From contig NZ_VINQ01000012.1 of the NCBI RefSeq assembly GCF_008369105.1, forward strand, positions 62,001 to 126,000: DNA of 64,000 nt. The letters are read 5' to 3'. The DNA comes from Aquicoccus porphyridii (GTDB lineage: Bacteria; Pseudomonadota; Alphaproteobacteria; Rhodobacterales; Rhodobacteraceae). The stretch's first letter is position 1; every line of letters starts with the position of its first letter. The notes beneath the pieces are model-generated. The model was not told the DNA's origin. It saw nothing but the letters and a program-made list of their open reading frames with translations, and did no database searches. Positions 16,579 to 26,293 of the stretch are shown one piece after another. The translations under genes were made by a program, and so were the position numbers.

Positions 16579-18459
16579 ATGGCTTTCTATGACATGGTCA
16601 CGTCCTTGACGCGCGAGCAAAAACGTCTGATCTTCCTGATCGTCGATGCATGCCTTGTGCCGGTCGCGTTGGTCGTGTCGGTGCTCCTGAATGCCGCGAT
16701 GAAAGCCGACTGGCATCTCGCCATGGCGCTTTTCCCGCTCTCCGTTGTCCTGATCGGCATCGCGATGGCGTCGTCGCACTATCTCGGACTCACCCGGATC
16801 AAGCTCAACGCGTTCGAGGTTCAGGGCATTGCGAGAACAGCGATCTATGCGACCATCATTGGCTGCACGGCCGCCATTCTGAACCCGTTTCTCGGATATC
16901 CGATCAACACCGAGACCATTCTCATATTCACGATGGTCCTGATGATCACGGGCGTATCGACCCGGCTGCTCTTGCGTCAGATCCTGATCCAGATCTATCG
17001 CAAGGGCACCGACCGCACGCGGGTGCTGCTTTACGGGGCGGGGCAGACAGGTCAACAGTTGGCCGCGGCACTCAGAACCGATGACAAGATCGAACCGATT
17101 GCGTTCGTCGATGACAACCCGACCTTGCAAAGCCTCGTGATTTCGGGCTTGCCGGTCTATGTCCCGGCAAAGGTTCGCGAACTTATCAACGAATATCGCA
17201 TCGACAGGGTGGTCCTGGCGATGCCGTCCACGTCACAGACGGAACAGGCGCGCATTGCCCACCGGCTTCGCCTGATGGGGTGCGAGGTTCACTCGTTGCC
17301 TTCGTTCGCCACGATGATCAGCAGTGGCGACATCGGCGCGCGGATGACACCGGTTTCGCTTCACGATCTTCTCGGGCGCAATCGGCTGGAACAGGAATTG
17401 CCGACCGTATCGGAGGCCTATTCCAGCCGCAGCATCATGATCACGGGCGCTGGCGGCTCGATCGGGTCGGAGCTTTGCCGGCAACTGATCGCATGCAAGC
17501 CCGAGCGCCTCGTTCTTCTGGATCACTCGGAACTTGCGCTCTACACCGTCATGAAGGAACTGGACAACCTCGCCGGTGACATCCCGATCAAAGCGGTTCT
17601 GGGGTCGGTCTGCGATCGGTCCCTGGTGGACAAGGCGCTTGCCGAACACGGGGTCGAAGTCGTCCTGCACGCCGCCGCCTACAAGCATGTCACCATCGTG
17701 GAAGCCAACGAAATTTCCGGTTTGGAAAACAATGTTTTCGGAACCAAGATCATGGCCGATGCCGCACGCGCGGCCGGGGTCGAACACTTCATCCTCGTCT
17801 CGTCGGACAAGGCGGTGCGACCCACCAACGTGATGGGTGCATCGAAAAGGCTTGCGGAACTCGTGGTGCAGGATCTTGCCACGCGCTCGGAAAAGACGCG
17901 GTTTTCCATGGTGCGGTTCGGCAATGTCCTTGGATCGTCGGGTTCGGTCATTCCGCTTTTCGAGGAACAGATTGCCCGCGGCGGCCCCGTGACCCTCACC
18001 CATGGAGAGGTCACGCGATACTTCATGACCATGTCCGAAGCTGCGCGGCTGGTCCTTCTGGCCGGCTCTTTCTCGCGCGGGGGGGATGTGTTCGTTCTGG
18101 ATATGGGAGAACCGATCCCGATCCGTAAACTCGCGCACCAGATGATCGAAGGTGCGGGCCTGACGGTTGCGGACGAGACCAAGCCCGACGGCGGTATCAA
18201 GATCATCGAGATCGGCTTGCGCCCGGGTGAAAAGCTTCACGAGGAGTTGCTGATCTCCTCGGACATGCTGACCACGCCGCATCAGAAAATCATGCGGGCG
18301 CATGAGAATTTCCTGAGCGAGCTTGAAATGGCCAATGCACTCAAGGATCTGCGTATCGCTATTGAAAAGCAGGATCGAAACGCGGCGCGGGCGGTCATTT
18401 CAAAATGGGTGGAACGCTTCGAAGAAGCGACGAATGAGACCGAAACGCAGATCAACTAG
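16579..18459 (+). CDS. CapD/PglF-type nucleotide-sugar 4,6-dehydratase
   Basis: 626 residues. The N-terminal third has four membrane helices (about 15-135) followed by a CoA-binding-like Rossmann segment (RTRVLLYGAGQTGQQLAAAL). The C-terminal catalytic SDR domain starts near SIMITGAGGSIGSELCRQLI and has VVLHAAAYKHVTIVE, SSDKAVRPTNVMGASKRLAE (Met at the usual Tyr position, as in PglF/WbpM) and RFGNVLGSSGSVIPLFEEQI. The family converts UDP-GlcNAc to a 4-keto-6-deoxy sugar for diNAc-bacillosamine or QuiNAc in surface polysaccharides or glycoproteins. Start 16579 has GGGGAGGG 7-14 bases upstream; a start at 16522 lacks one. It stands alone, with no glycosyltransferases beside it. Confidence 0.9.
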   Translation: MAFYDMVTSLTREQKRLIFLIVDACLVPVALVVSVLLNAAMKADWHLAMALFPLSVVLIGIAMASSHYLGLTRIKLNAFEVQGIARTAIYATIIGCTAAILNPFLGYPINTETILIFTMVLMITGVSTRLLLRQILIQIYRKGTDRTRVLLYGAGQTGQQLAAALRTDDKIEPIAFVDDNPTLQSLVISGLPVYVPAKVRELINEYRIDRVVLAMPSTSQTEQARIAHRLRLMGCEVHSLPSFATMISSGDIGARMTPVSLHDLLGRNRLEQELPTVSEAYSSRSIMITGAGGSIGSELCRQLIACKPERLVLLDHSELALYTVMKELDNLAGDIPIKAVLGSVCDRSLVDKALAEHGVEVVLHAAAYKHVTIVEANEISGLENNVFGTKIMADAARAAGVEHFILVSSDKAVRPTNVMGASKRLAELVVQDLATRSEKTRFSMVRFGNVLGSSGSVIPLFEEQIARGGPVTLTHGEVTRYFMTMSEAARLVLLAGSFSRGGDVFVLDMGEPIPIRKLAHQMIEGAGLTVADETKPDGGIKIIEIGLRPGEKLHEELLISSDMLTTPHQKIMRAHENFLSELEMANALKDLRIAIEKQDRNAARAVISKWVERFEEATNETETQIN

Positions 18460-18500
18460 GGCCGGTTGCCGATGTATCAGCGCAATCGCATGTGCGTCGC

Positions 18501-19307
18501 ATGACGCCTGAAGCCCTTGATACACACCGCCAGAGCGATGTCATCGACCCGGCCCGCGCCTCTGCGATGCTGGCGCTTCTGGGGCGCGCGGGGGGCGTGG
18601 AGCCGGGGGCGGAATTGCCACCGTTCTTTCACCAGCTCTATTTCTGGGACGCCCGGCCACCGCAAGAGCTTGGGCGCGACGGGCATCCGCGCACCGGCAT
18701 TGGCCTCATTCCCGACGTGGGGTTGCCGCGACGGATGTGGGCTGGCGGGCGGCTGCGATTTCACGCGCCGATGGTGGCGGGCGTGGTGGCCGAAAAACAG
18801 AGCGTGGTGGAGAGCGCGCGGCACAAGACGGGCCGGAGCGGGCCGCTGGGTTTTGTCACGTTGCGCCACGAGATCCGGCAGCATGGCGCGCTGTGCGTGA
18901 CGGAATGGCAGGATCTGGTCTATCGCGACGACCCGGCAAAGGGCCAACCCCGCCCTGTCCCGCCCGATGCACCGACGGGCGAGGAGCACGCGACGGATGT
19001 GACATTCGACACGACGATGCTGTTTCGCTATTCCGCGCTCACCTTCAACGGCCACCGCATCCATTATGATGAGAGCTATGCCCGCGAGGTCGAGGGGTAT
19101 GACGGGCTTGTCGTGCATGGCCCGCTTCTGGCGCAGCTTCTGATGCTGATGGCGCAGGATACGCTTGGCCCGCTCAGGGGGTTCGCGTTCCGGGCGACGG
19201 CGCCGCTCATGCATCATGAGACCGCGACGCTGTGCCGGAAAGGCCATGCGCTTTGGGTGCGCGGCCCGGACGGGCGGCAATGCATGCAGGCCGAAGCCGA
19301 GGTTTGA
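18501..19307 (+). CDS. HTD2/MaoC-like hotdog dehydratase
   Basis: 268 residues. The N-terminal half is a FAS1-type dehydratase domain (PPFFHQLYFWDARPPQELG, then MWAGGRLRFHAPMVAGVVAE) and the C-terminal half a MaoC-like hotdog with the hydratase motif SALTFNGHRIHYDESYARE near 179-197, containing the catalytic-type His/Asp pair, followed by YDGLVVHGPLLAQLLMLMAQ. Related proteins hydrate mesaconyl-C4-CoA, 3-methylfumaryl-CoA or act as 3-hydroxyacyl thioester dehydratases; the substrate here cannot be chosen. ATG 18501 is taken; a GTG at 18492 is an alternative. It is 41 bp after the sugar dehydratase but unrelated by function. Confidence 0.78.
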   Translation: MTPEALDTHRQSDVIDPARASAMLALLGRAGGVEPGAELPPFFHQLYFWDARPPQELGRDGHPRTGIGLIPDVGLPRRMWAGGRLRFHAPMVAGVVAEKQSVVESARHKTGRSGPLGFVTLRHEIRQHGALCVTEWQDLVYRDDPAKGQPRPVPPDAPTGEEHATDVTFDTTMLFRYSALTFNGHRIHYDESYAREVEGYDGLVVHGPLLAQLLMLMAQDTLGPLRGFAFRATAPLMHHETATLCRKGHALWVRGPDGRQCMQAEAEV

Positions 19308-19310
19308 GCG

Positions 19311-20345
19311 TCAGAGCGAGGCTTCGGGGCGGAAGCCGTCGGGGATGGTATCGCGCCCATCAAGCACGAGGTCGGCCATGGCGCGCGCCACGCCCGGGGC
19401 CATGCCGAAGCCGATCTTGAAGCCGCCATTGGCGATGAACTGATCCGGGGCAAGCGGGTGGTGGCCAAGCATCGGCGCGCGGCTCTTGGCGCGGGGGCGC
19501 AGTCCGGCCCATGCCTCGATGATCCGCACACCGGAGAGCACGGGCATGGCAGCGATGGCCTTGGCGATCACCGCGTCGAGCCGCTCATCGGTGCTTTCGG
19601 GGTGCTCATAGTCGCGTTCGCTGGTCGAGCCGACGGCCACGGTGCCATCCGCATGGGGGATGATGTGCACGCCGTCGGCGAACACCTGTGGCCGGTCGCG
19701 GGCATCCAGTGCAAAGAGCGCGGCCTGCCCCTTGACGCCATTGCCCACCATGCGCCCGAGCGCGGTGCTGATCCGGTCGAGATCCCATGTGCCCGCGGCC
19801 CAGATCACCGCGCCCTCGTCGCTTGCCTTTGCCGTGACCTCGCCACCCTTGGCGCCGATCGCGGCCACCAGTGCCCGGACCGCCTGTCGCGGGTGAATGC
19901 GCGCGGTCAGCGTGTCGTGGATGAGCCAGCCGGTCGGGCTGTGCGGTGTCCAGTCGGCGGTGGTGTCGGCGGCGATCACGCGCCATTCGGCGCGTCCCTG
20001 CCAAAGTGTTCGGGCTGTTGCCTCGCGCGCCCGTGCAAGGGCGAGCGCGTTGTCATCCAGCACCGGCTGGAGCCGCCCCAAGCGGGCGAAACCGGGCGAG
20101 ATGCCCCCGGCGGCTTCCACCCCGGCCCAGAAGTCTTCGGCCGCCAGAAGGCTTTGCAGTTGAAACGCCTTCTTGTCGTTCCAGTTTTCCGGCACATGCG
20201 GGGCAAGGGCCCCCACCACGCCGCCCGAGGCGCCAGCGCCCGGGCCGTTCGGGTCGACCACGCGCACCGTTGCGCCGCGCGCGAGGCATTCCCACGCGAT
20301 GGAAAGGCCGAAAACACCGGCCCCGCGGATCGTGACGTCGACCAT
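19311..20345 (-). CDS. FAD-dependent oxidoreductase (DAO family; possible MnmC oxidase partner)
   Basis: 344 residues of the D-amino-acid-oxidase/DadA fold. The Rossmann start TIRGAGVFGLSIAWECLARG (near 4-23) binds FAD; GASGGVVGALAPHVPENW is the loop where MnmC-like enzymes attach substrate; the C-terminus has IIEAWAGLRPRAKSRAPMLG and NGGFKIGFGMAPGVARAMAD. It is divergent from mnmD with a 64-bp gap. In E. coli the same two activities are fused as MnmC, so this may be the detached oxidase that converts cmnm5s2U34 to nm5s2U34 in tRNA. An amino acid or glycine oxidase is the alternative. ATG 20345 is used; TTG 20351 is less likely. Confidence 0.75.
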   Translation of the reverse strand: MVDVTIRGAGVFGLSIAWECLARGATVRVVDPNGPGAGASGGVVGALAPHVPENWNDKKAFQLQSLLAAEDFWAGVEAAGGISPGFARLGRLQPVLDDNALALARAREATARTLWQGRAEWRVIAADTTADWTPHSPTGWLIHDTLTARIHPRQAVRALVAAIGAKGGEVTAKASDEGAVIWAAGTWDLDRISTALGRMVGNGVKGQAALFALDARDRPQVFADGVHIIPHADGTVAVGSTSERDYEHPESTDERLDAVIAKAIAAMPVLSGVRIIEAWAGLRPRAKSRAPMLGHHPLAPDQFIANGGFKIGFGMAPGVARAMADLVLDGRDTIPDGFRPEASL

Positions 20346-20409
20346 TGCCAAAGCGCCCCTCTGTCTTCATTGTCCCGCCGTTCACGGGGTTCTAGGGGAT
20401 CAGGGCGCA

Positions 20410-21081
20410 ATGAGCCAGAGTGCGGAACTTGAATGGCGCGAGGGCAAGGTGCCCGTCTCGACCCGGTTCGATGATCCCTATTACAGTCTCGACAACGGGC
20501 TGGCCGAAACCCGGCATGTTTTCCTTGACGGCAATGACCTTGCCGCGCGGTTTCGCGACGGGTTTCACGTGGCCGAACTTGGCTTTGGCACGGGGCTCAA
20601 CCTCTTGGCAGCCTTGCGGCTCTGGCGCGAGAGCGGGCAGGACGGGCGGTTGCATTTCACCAGTTTCGAGGCGTTCCCGGTGGGCGTGGAGGATATGCGG
20701 GCCGCCCATTCGGCGTTTCCCGAACTGGCGACGGAAAGCGGTGACCTGCTTGAGGCGCTTGGATCGGGGTCGGTGGCCGATCTGCCTGATCTGCGGTTCG
20801 AGCTGATCGAAGGCGATGCGCGCGAGATGCTGCCGCGTTGGCCGGGGCGGGCCGATGCGTGGTTTCTCGACGGGTTCTCGCCCGCCCGGAACCCCGAATT
20901 GTGGGGGCCGGAACTGATGCAGGCGGTGGCCGCGCATACCGCACCGGGCGGAACGGCGGCCACCTATACCGCCGCCGGGCATGTGCGCCGTGCGCTGCAC
21001 GCGGCCGGATTCGAGGTCACGCGCCGCGCCGGTTTCGGCCGCAAACGCCACATGACCAGCGCAAGGATGCCCTTGAAATGA
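20410..21081 (+). CDS. mnmD: tRNA 5-methylaminomethyl-2-thiouridine methyltransferase
   Basis: 223 residues. SAM-dependent methyltransferase that makes the last step of mnm5s2U34 in tRNA wobble positions. Family signatures are clear: FDDPYYSLDNGLAETRHVFL near 20-39, SAM-binding ELGFGTGLNLLAALRLW, TSFEAFPV, and the MnmC-type motif WFLDGFSPARNPELWGPELM followed by GGTAATYTAAGHVRRALHAA and GFGRKRHM. It corresponds to the N-terminal domain of E. coli MnmC without the C-terminal oxidase. The stop overlaps the next ATG (ATGA), so it is coupled to the EamA permease gene. Confidence 0.9.
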   Translation: MSQSAELEWREGKVPVSTRFDDPYYSLDNGLAETRHVFLDGNDLAARFRDGFHVAELGFGTGLNLLAALRLWRESGQDGRLHFTSFEAFPVGVEDMRAAHSAFPELATESGDLLEALGSGSVADLPDLRFELIEGDAREMLPRWPGRADAWFLDGFSPARNPELWGPELMQAVAAHTAPGGTAATYTAAGHVRRALHAAGFEVTRRAGFGRKRHMTSARMPLK

Positions 21082-21944
21082 CCGAGCAGAACACCCGCCT
21101 TGGTATTCTCCTGATGATCGCCACCACCTTCGTGTTCGCAGCACAGGACGGGATTTCGCGGCACCTGGCCGGGGAATACAACGTGCTGATGGTGGTGATG
21201 ATCCGCTATTGGTTCTTTGCCGCCTTCGTCATCGCGGTGGCCCGGCGCAAGGCGGGCGGGATCGCCGCCGCCGCCGCCACGACGCAGCCGTTCCTGCAGA
21301 TCTTTCGCGGGCTGCTTCTGGCGACGGAAATCTGCGTGATGATCCTTGCCTTTACCCTGCTTGGACTTGTCGAGAGCCACGCGGTCTTTACCTGTTATCC
21401 GCTTCTGATCGCTGCCCTGTCGGGGCCGATCCTCGGTGAGCGGGTCGGCTGGCGTCGCTGGGTGGCGATCGCTGTGGGGTTTGTCGGTGTGCTGATCATC
21501 CTGCGGCCGGGCTTCGGGGTGTTTGCGGTCGAGGCGGTGGTGCCGCTTGTCGCGGCGCTTCTGTTTGCGCTTTACGGGCTTTTGACGCGCTATGCGGCGC
21601 GGCGCGACAGCACGGCCACGTCGTTTTTCTGGACCGGCACGATGGGGGCGGTGATGATGACCCTGATCGGTGTCTGGTCGTGGGAGTCGATGATCGCCAG
21701 CGACTGGGCGTGGATGGGGGTGCTGTGCATCACCGGCGCGTTGGGGCATTGGCTGTTGATCAAGACCTACGAGGTAGCCGAGGCCAGCGCGGTGCAGCCC
21801 TTTGCCTATCTGCAACTGGTCTTTGCCTCGGTCATCGGGGTGATGATCTTTGGCGAGGTCGTGAAACTCAACGTGGCGCTGGGCGCCGGGCTGATCGTGG
21901 GGGCGGGGCTATTCACTCTGTGGCGGGAGCGGCAGAACGCTTGA
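21078..21944 (+). CDS. EamA/DMT-superfamily transporter
   Basis: 288 residues, ten predicted transmembrane helices in two EamA repeats (about 5-140 and 150-285). Visible features include the short N-terminal tail TEQNTRLGILLMIATTFVFA, the basic loop ARRKAGG, GERVGWRRWVAIAVGFVGVL at the end of the first repeat, and VAEASAVQPFAYLQLVFASV in the second. Substrate unknown; S-adenosylmethionine and amino acid transporters belong to this group. The ATG overlaps the mnmD stop, and its last 36 bp overlap the 3' end of the convergent lytic transglycosylase gene. Confidence 0.85.
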   Translation: MTEQNTRLGILLMIATTFVFAAQDGISRHLAGEYNVLMVVMIRYWFFAAFVIAVARRKAGGIAAAAATTQPFLQIFRGLLLATEICVMILAFTLLGLVESHAVFTCYPLLIAALSGPILGERVGWRRWVAIAVGFVGVLIILRPGFGVFAVEAVVPLVAALLFALYGLLTRYAARRDSTATSFFWTGTMGAVMMTLIGVWSWESMIASDWAWMGVLCITGALGHWLLIKTYEVAEASAVQPFAYLQLVFASVIGVMIFGEVVKLNVALGAGLIVGAGLFTLWRERQNA

Positions 21945-23897
21945 CCCCGTGAGTTCGCGGCTGAACGGTTCGGAGAGCGGATCAAGCCCCAGCCGGGCAC
22001 GGTAGACGGGCAGCGATTCGGCCACGCGCATCACGTAATTGCGGGTTTCGCGGAACGGGATATGCTCGATCCAGTCGATCACGTCGATCTCGCCCCGGCG
22101 TGGGTCGCCGCGCTCTTGCATCCAGCGGATCGGGCGGCCCGGCCCGGCGTTGTAGCCTGCCGAAACCATGACCACGTTGCCATCGAAGCGGCGCGCAAGA
22201 CCGGCAAGATAGGCGCTGCCCAAGGTCGCGTTATAGCGCCAATCGGTGATCACCTGAGCCGGGTCGTGATCGAGCCCCAGATCGCGCGCCACCTCTTTCG
22301 CGGTGGCGGGCATGAGTTGCATGAGCCCCTGTGCGCCGACACCGCTGGCCACGCTCGGGTCGAACTCGCTCTCGCGGCGGGCGATGGCGAGGGCCAGTTC
22401 GACCGGCACGGTGTGAACCATGTCCTTCATCGGGTGCAGGGCATAATAGGGGCCGGGCAGAACGATCCCCCGGCGCGCGGCGGATTTGCCCAGCATCACG
22501 GCCAGATGCGCGGCATCGGGATAGGTGGCGGCCAGATCCTCGATCATGTTGCCGATCTGCCCGATCCGTTTGCGGTCCTGACCTTCGGCCAGTTGCAGGA
22601 CGAACCATTCCGCCAGCGTCAGGTTGCCCATGGCGAGGGCAAGCTCGACCACCTTCACGAGGTCGCTGTCGGCGAAATCGGCCTGTTGCCATGCCGGGAA
22701 ATACTCGGCCCCTCCAAGTTCGACAGGCGGGGCGATCCCTGCCTGTTCCGCCGCGAGGAGCCCGTAAAAGCTCGTCTGGTACTTGGCGCCTTCGGCATAG
22801 GCCACCTGCGCGGTCGTGGCATCCCCCAGCGCCGCGTAGGCGCGGCCCAGCCAATAGCCCGCACGCCCGAGCGAAATCGGGGTGTCAACGGCACCGGTAA
22901 AGGCGCGGAAATGCGCAAGCGCGCGGGCCGGATCGTCCAGTTGGGTGAGCGCGACATACCCGGCCAGCCATTCGAGATCGGCAAAGGATGCGCCTTCGAT
23001 CAGCCCGTGATTGGTGGCGATCCGGTAGGCAAGATTCGCCCGGCCCGCCCGCATTTCACCGCGCGCAAGGTTGCGCCGCCAACCGGCCCAGCGGCCCGGC
23101 TCGCCCAGGGTGGCGGTGGTGCTGCGGTCAAGCAAAAGCGCGATGGCCTCGTCGCGCAGACCCTTGCCGAGACGCCAGAGGAAGCGTTCATAGGCCAGCC
23201 CGGGATCGTCCTGCAACGCCTCGGGCACGGCTTCGATGAGCATATCGACATCCCCTGCCCCGGCGCGCAGCCCCTGCCGGGCGGCGGCCAGCGCGCGCCA
23301 GCCTTCATCGACCAGCGGCAGCATGAGGCGCACATCGCTTTCCAGACCGCGCCAGAGCGCCATGTCGAGCCGGGCCGTGTGATGCGGGGCAAGCAGGTCG
23401 GCATGAGCCGCCAGGAAATCGGCATGTTCATCGGCACCCAGGTGGAAACTGCGCCACGCGAGGACCAGCCCGACCTCGGCGTCGCCCAAGGCCCCCGTGG
23501 CCGCAAGCGCGCGGGCGTGACGCAGGACACCGCGCCCGGTTTGCGGCGGGTGCCCGTCGAAAAAGGCCAGAACCTGCTCATGCGGGGCGGTTTCAAAGGC
23601 AGCCTCGCTGCGCTTGCGCAAGAGATCGAGACCGGGCCAGTGCGCGTGGCCGTCGAGGAAGGCAAGAACCTGCTGCGGGGTGCCGCGCCCGGCGCGCAGG
23701 CGATACCATTCGATCAGCGAGACGGCGGCAGGACCGTCCCGCGCGGCCAGTTCGGCGGCGCGGTCCCAATCGCCGCGCTGCGAGGCGTGCAGGGCACTGG
23801 CAAGCGGGCGCGGCGCGCGATCGGGCGCGGCCATGGCCGCTCCGACCAGCCCGGCAAGGCAGAAAATCAACGCAACCAGCCGCAACATCCCTTGCAT
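21909..23897 (-). CDS. Soluble lytic murein transglycosylase
   Basis: 662 residues. N-terminal signal peptide ([20 protein letters not shown]), a long alpha-superhelical domain (about 30-480) typical of Slt70-type enzymes, then a C-terminal SLT domain: [20 protein letters not shown] near 510-529 with the catalytic Glu in [26 protein letters not shown], and [10 protein letters not shown]. It cleaves the MurNAc-GlcNAc bond in periplasmic peptidoglycan to give 1,6-anhydro ends. The nearby dapA supplies a peptidoglycan precursor, but the genes are divergent. Start 23897 has GAGGAA close upstream; Met4 is an alternative. Confidence 0.92.
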   Translation of the reverse strand: MQGMLRLVALIFCLAGLVGAAMAAPDRAPRPLASALHASQRGDWDRAAELAARDGPAAVSLIEWYRLRAGRGTPQQVLAFLDGHAHWPGLDLLRKRSEAAFETAPHEQVLAFFDGHPPQTGRGVLRHARALAATGALGDAEVGLVLAWRSFHLGADEHADFLAAHADLLAPHHTARLDMALWRGLESDVRLMLPLVDEGWRALAAARQGLRAGAGDVDMLIEAVPEALQDDPGLAYERFLWRLGKGLRDEAIALLLDRSTTATLGEPGRWAGWRRNLARGEMRAGRANLAYRIATNHGLIEGASFADLEWLAGYVALTQLDDPARALAHFRAFTGAVDTPISLGRAGYWLGRAYAALGDATTAQVAYAEGAKYQTSFYGLLAAEQAGIAPPVELGGAEYFPAWQQADFADSDLVKVVELALAMGNLTLAEWFVLQLAEGQDRKRIGQIGNMIEDLAATYPDAAHLAVMLGKSAARRGIVLPGPYYALHPMKDMVHTVPVELALAIARRESEFDPSVASGVGAQGLMQLMPATAKEVARDLGLDHDPAQVITDWRYNATLGSAYLAGLARRFDGNVVMVSAGYNAGPGRPIRWMQERGDPRRGEIDVIDWIEHIPFRETRNYVMRVAESLPVYRARLGLDPLSEPFSRELTGSSVLPLPPQSE

Positions 23898-24046
23898 TTC
23901 CTCGCATGAATCCGGATAGACAAGCCCAGCATAGCGCCCGTGCCCTAGCCTTCAATTCACAAACCCGAAGGGTGGCACGATCCGGCGCACCATGTGACCG
24001 AGCACAGCCGGGCCTGCCGCCCGACATTGAAAGAAGGAGCGTCGCC

Positions 24047-24922
24047 ATGTTCAAAGGGTCCATTCCTGCCCTGGTCACGCCGTTCAAGAACGGCGAGTTG
24101 GATATCGAGACGCTCAAGAAGCTGGTCGAGTGGCATATCGCCGAAGGCTCGCACGGGATCGTGCCGGTCGGCACCACGGGCGAAAGCCCCACCCTGTCGC
24201 ATCGCGAGCATGAACAGGTCATTGAGGAAGTGGTCAAGGCCGCCAACGGGCGGGTGCCGGTCATTGCCGGGGCCGGGTCGAACAACACGGTCGAGGCGAT
24301 CCGCTTTGCCAAGCATGCCGAAAGCGTGGGCGCGGATGCGATCCTCGTGGTGACGCCCTATTACAACAAGCCGACCCAGCAGGGCATGATCGCGCATTTC
24401 GCCGCCGTGCACGATTGCTGTGATCTGCCGATCATCATCTACAACATTCCCGGCCGGTCGGTGGTTGACATGATGCCGGACACCATGGGCGAGTTGGCCA
24501 AGCTGCCGCGCATCGTCGGGGTCAAGGATGCCACCGGCGACCTGGCGCGGGTGCCACTGACGCGGATCACCTGTGGCACCGATTTCATCCAGATCTCGGG
24601 CGAGGATGCCACCGCGCTTGGCTTCAACGCGCATGGCGGGGTGGGCTGTATCTCGGTCACCGCCAATGTCGCGCCCAAGCTTTGCTCCGAGTTCCAGGAG
24701 GCAACGCTGGCCGGGGATTATGCCGCCGCGCTTGGCTACCAGGATCGGTTGATGCCGCTGCATGTCGCGATCTTCCTCGAACCCGGGCTTGCCGGGGCGA
24801 AATACGCGATGTCACGGCTGGGCCTGTGCAGCGACGAGGTACGTCTGCCGCTCACCACCGTGTCCGAGGGCGTCAAGGCGCGCATCGACGATGCGATGCG
24901 CCATGCCGGGTTGATGAACTGA
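24047..24922 (+). CDS. dapA: 4-hydroxy-tetrahydrodipicolinate synthase
   Basis: 291 residues. Condenses pyruvate with aspartate semialdehyde in lysine and diaminopimelate synthesis. The class I aldolase residues are visible: Thr44-Thr45 in [11 protein letters not shown], Tyr132 in [10 protein letters not shown], and Schiff-base Lys160 in [11 protein letters not shown]. The start at 24047 has AGAAGGAG nearby and gives the family N-terminus [19 protein letters not shown]. It is monocistronic and followed by a strong inverted repeat. Feedback-inhibition behaviour cannot be read from sequence. Confidence 0.96.
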   Translation: MFKGSIPALVTPFKNGELDIETLKKLVEWHIAEGSHGIVPVGTTGESPTLSHREHEQVIEEVVKAANGRVPVIAGAGSNNTVEAIRFAKHAESVGADAILVVTPYYNKPTQQGMIAHFAAVHDCCDLPIIIYNIPGRSVVDMMPDTMGELAKLPRIVGVKDATGDLARVPLTRITCGTDFIQISGEDATALGFNAHGGVGCISVTANVAPKLCSEFQEATLAGDYAAALGYQDRLMPLHVAIFLEPGLAGAKYAMSRLGLCSDEVRLPLTTVSEGVKARIDDAMRHAGLMN

Positions 24923-25002
24923 GGTTACGCATCATCGCCCTTTGCGTTGAAGGCGAGTCGGCTGCCATCTATGGCATGTCGCACCGGATCGGAGTCGGCC
25001 GT

Positions 25003-25058
25003 CCCGGCCTTGAGCCGGGGCCTCTGACAAGACTGGGGGGGCTCGGCTCAAGGCCGGG
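25003..25058. terminator. 15-bp perfect inverted repeat downstream of dapA
   Basis: CCCGGCCTTGAGCCG (25003-25017) is repeated exactly inverted at 25044-25058, with a 26-nt loop. It lies between the convergent dapA and aminotransferase genes and could stop both transcripts, though no T-run follows. GC palindromes containing CTTGAG are familiar between rhodobacterial genes. Confidence 0.5.
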
Positions 25059-25108
25059 CAGTGGCGCGTTCGATCAACGGTGATACGCTACGACTCGAAT
25101 ACTGAGCC

Positions 25109-26293
25109 TCAGATCCCGACGGCGAGGATCGCGCGGGCGAGGATCGGCACGGTGCGGTCGTTGAGCCCGGCAATGTTCATGCGCGAATCGCCGATCATGT
25201 AGATGCCGTGTTCGGCGCGCAGACGTTCGACCAGGTCGGGCGTGGTGCCCAAGAGGCTGAACATGCCGCGATGCTGCGCGAGAAAGCCGAATCGGTCGCT
25301 GCCCGAGAGTTTCTGCAACTCGCCCGCCAGGGCCTCGCGCAGGCGGAGCATGCCGAGGCGGGTGTCCTCCAGTTCGGCCATCCAGTCGGCGCGCAACGCG
25401 TCGTCGGTGAGGATCATCGTCACCACCCGCGCGCCATGATCGGGCGGGAAGGAATAGTTCATGCGGTTGAGCGAGGTCAGGTTTTCCTGCGCCAGCGCCT
25501 TCGGTGCGGGTTCATGGGCCACAGCCATCAGGATGCCGGTGCGTTCGCGGTAAACGCCGAAATTCTTGGAACAGCTCGCCGCGATCAGCGTTTCAGGACA
25601 GAATTCGGCCACCAGCCGCGTGGGGGCCGCATCGGCGTCGAGGCCGTCGCCAAAACCCTGGTAGGCGATGTCGATCATCGGCACGGCCCCGGTCGCGTTG
25701 AGCCGCTCGATCACCTGTCGCCATTCCGGCAGGGTCAGGTTGGCGCCGGTCGGGTTGTGGCAGCAGCCATGCAGCAGAACCACGTCACCGGCGCGCAACT
25801 GGCGCAGATCCTCCATCATCCCGGCGAAATCCACCGCGCCGGTTTCACCGTCGAAATAACGGTAGGTGACGATCTCGATCCCGAGATAGTTGAGGATTCC
25901 GATATGGTTGGGCCAGGTCGGGTCGCTGACGAACACGCGCACCCCGGGGTTGGCCATCAGCATCAGCTCGAACGCCTGACGGACCGCGCCGGTGCCACCG
26001 GGCGTGGCCACGGCGGCCACCCGGTCACGCGGCACCGCGTCGCCCAGCACCAGTGAAGCCATCGCATCGGCAAAGGCGGGGTCGCCCGCCAGCCCGACAT
26101 AGGCCTTGGTATCCTGTTCTTGCCAAAGGGTTTTCTCGGCGGCCTTCACGGCGCGCATGACCGGGGTCACACCTTCGGCGTTCTTGTAGACACCGACGCC
26201 AAGGTCGATCTTGTCCTCGCGCGGATCTTCGCGGAACATGTGCATGAGCTGCATGATCTTGTCGACCGGCTGTTGCGACAGGGCATTGAACAT
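25109..26293 (-). CDS. Aromatic amino acid / aspartate aminotransferase
   Basis: 394 residues, class I (fold type I) aminotransferase of the AspC/TyrB group. The PLP-binding Lys is at about 243 in AASCSKNFGVYRERTG; HGCCHNPTGANLT near 175-187 has the Asn that contacts the cofactor; YVGLAGDPAF and TPGGTGAVRQAFELM are typical. It exchanges amino groups between aromatic or dicarboxylic amino acids and 2-oxoglutarate. Start 26293 gives the family N-terminus MFNALSQQP and shares one base with the sseA stop (TGATG), so the two are one operon. TyrB versus AspC preference cannot be settled here. Confidence 0.9.
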   Translation of the reverse strand: MFNALSQQPVDKIMQLMHMFREDPREDKIDLGVGVYKNAEGVTPVMRAVKAAEKTLWQEQDTKAYVGLAGDPAFADAMASLVLGDAVPRDRVAAVATPGGTGAVRQAFELMLMANPGVRVFVSDPTWPNHIGILNYLGIEIVTYRYFDGETGAVDFAGMMEDLRQLRAGDVVLLHGCCHNPTGANLTLPEWRQVIERLNATGAVPMIDIAYQGFGDGLDADAAPTRLVAEFCPETLIAASCSKNFGVYRERTGILMAVAHEPAPKALAQENLTSLNRMNYSFPPDHGARVVTMILTDDALRADWMAELEDTRLGMLRLREALAGELQKLSGSDRFGFLAQHRGMFSLLGTTPDLVERLRAEHGIYMIGDSRMNIAGLNDRTVPILARAILAVGI

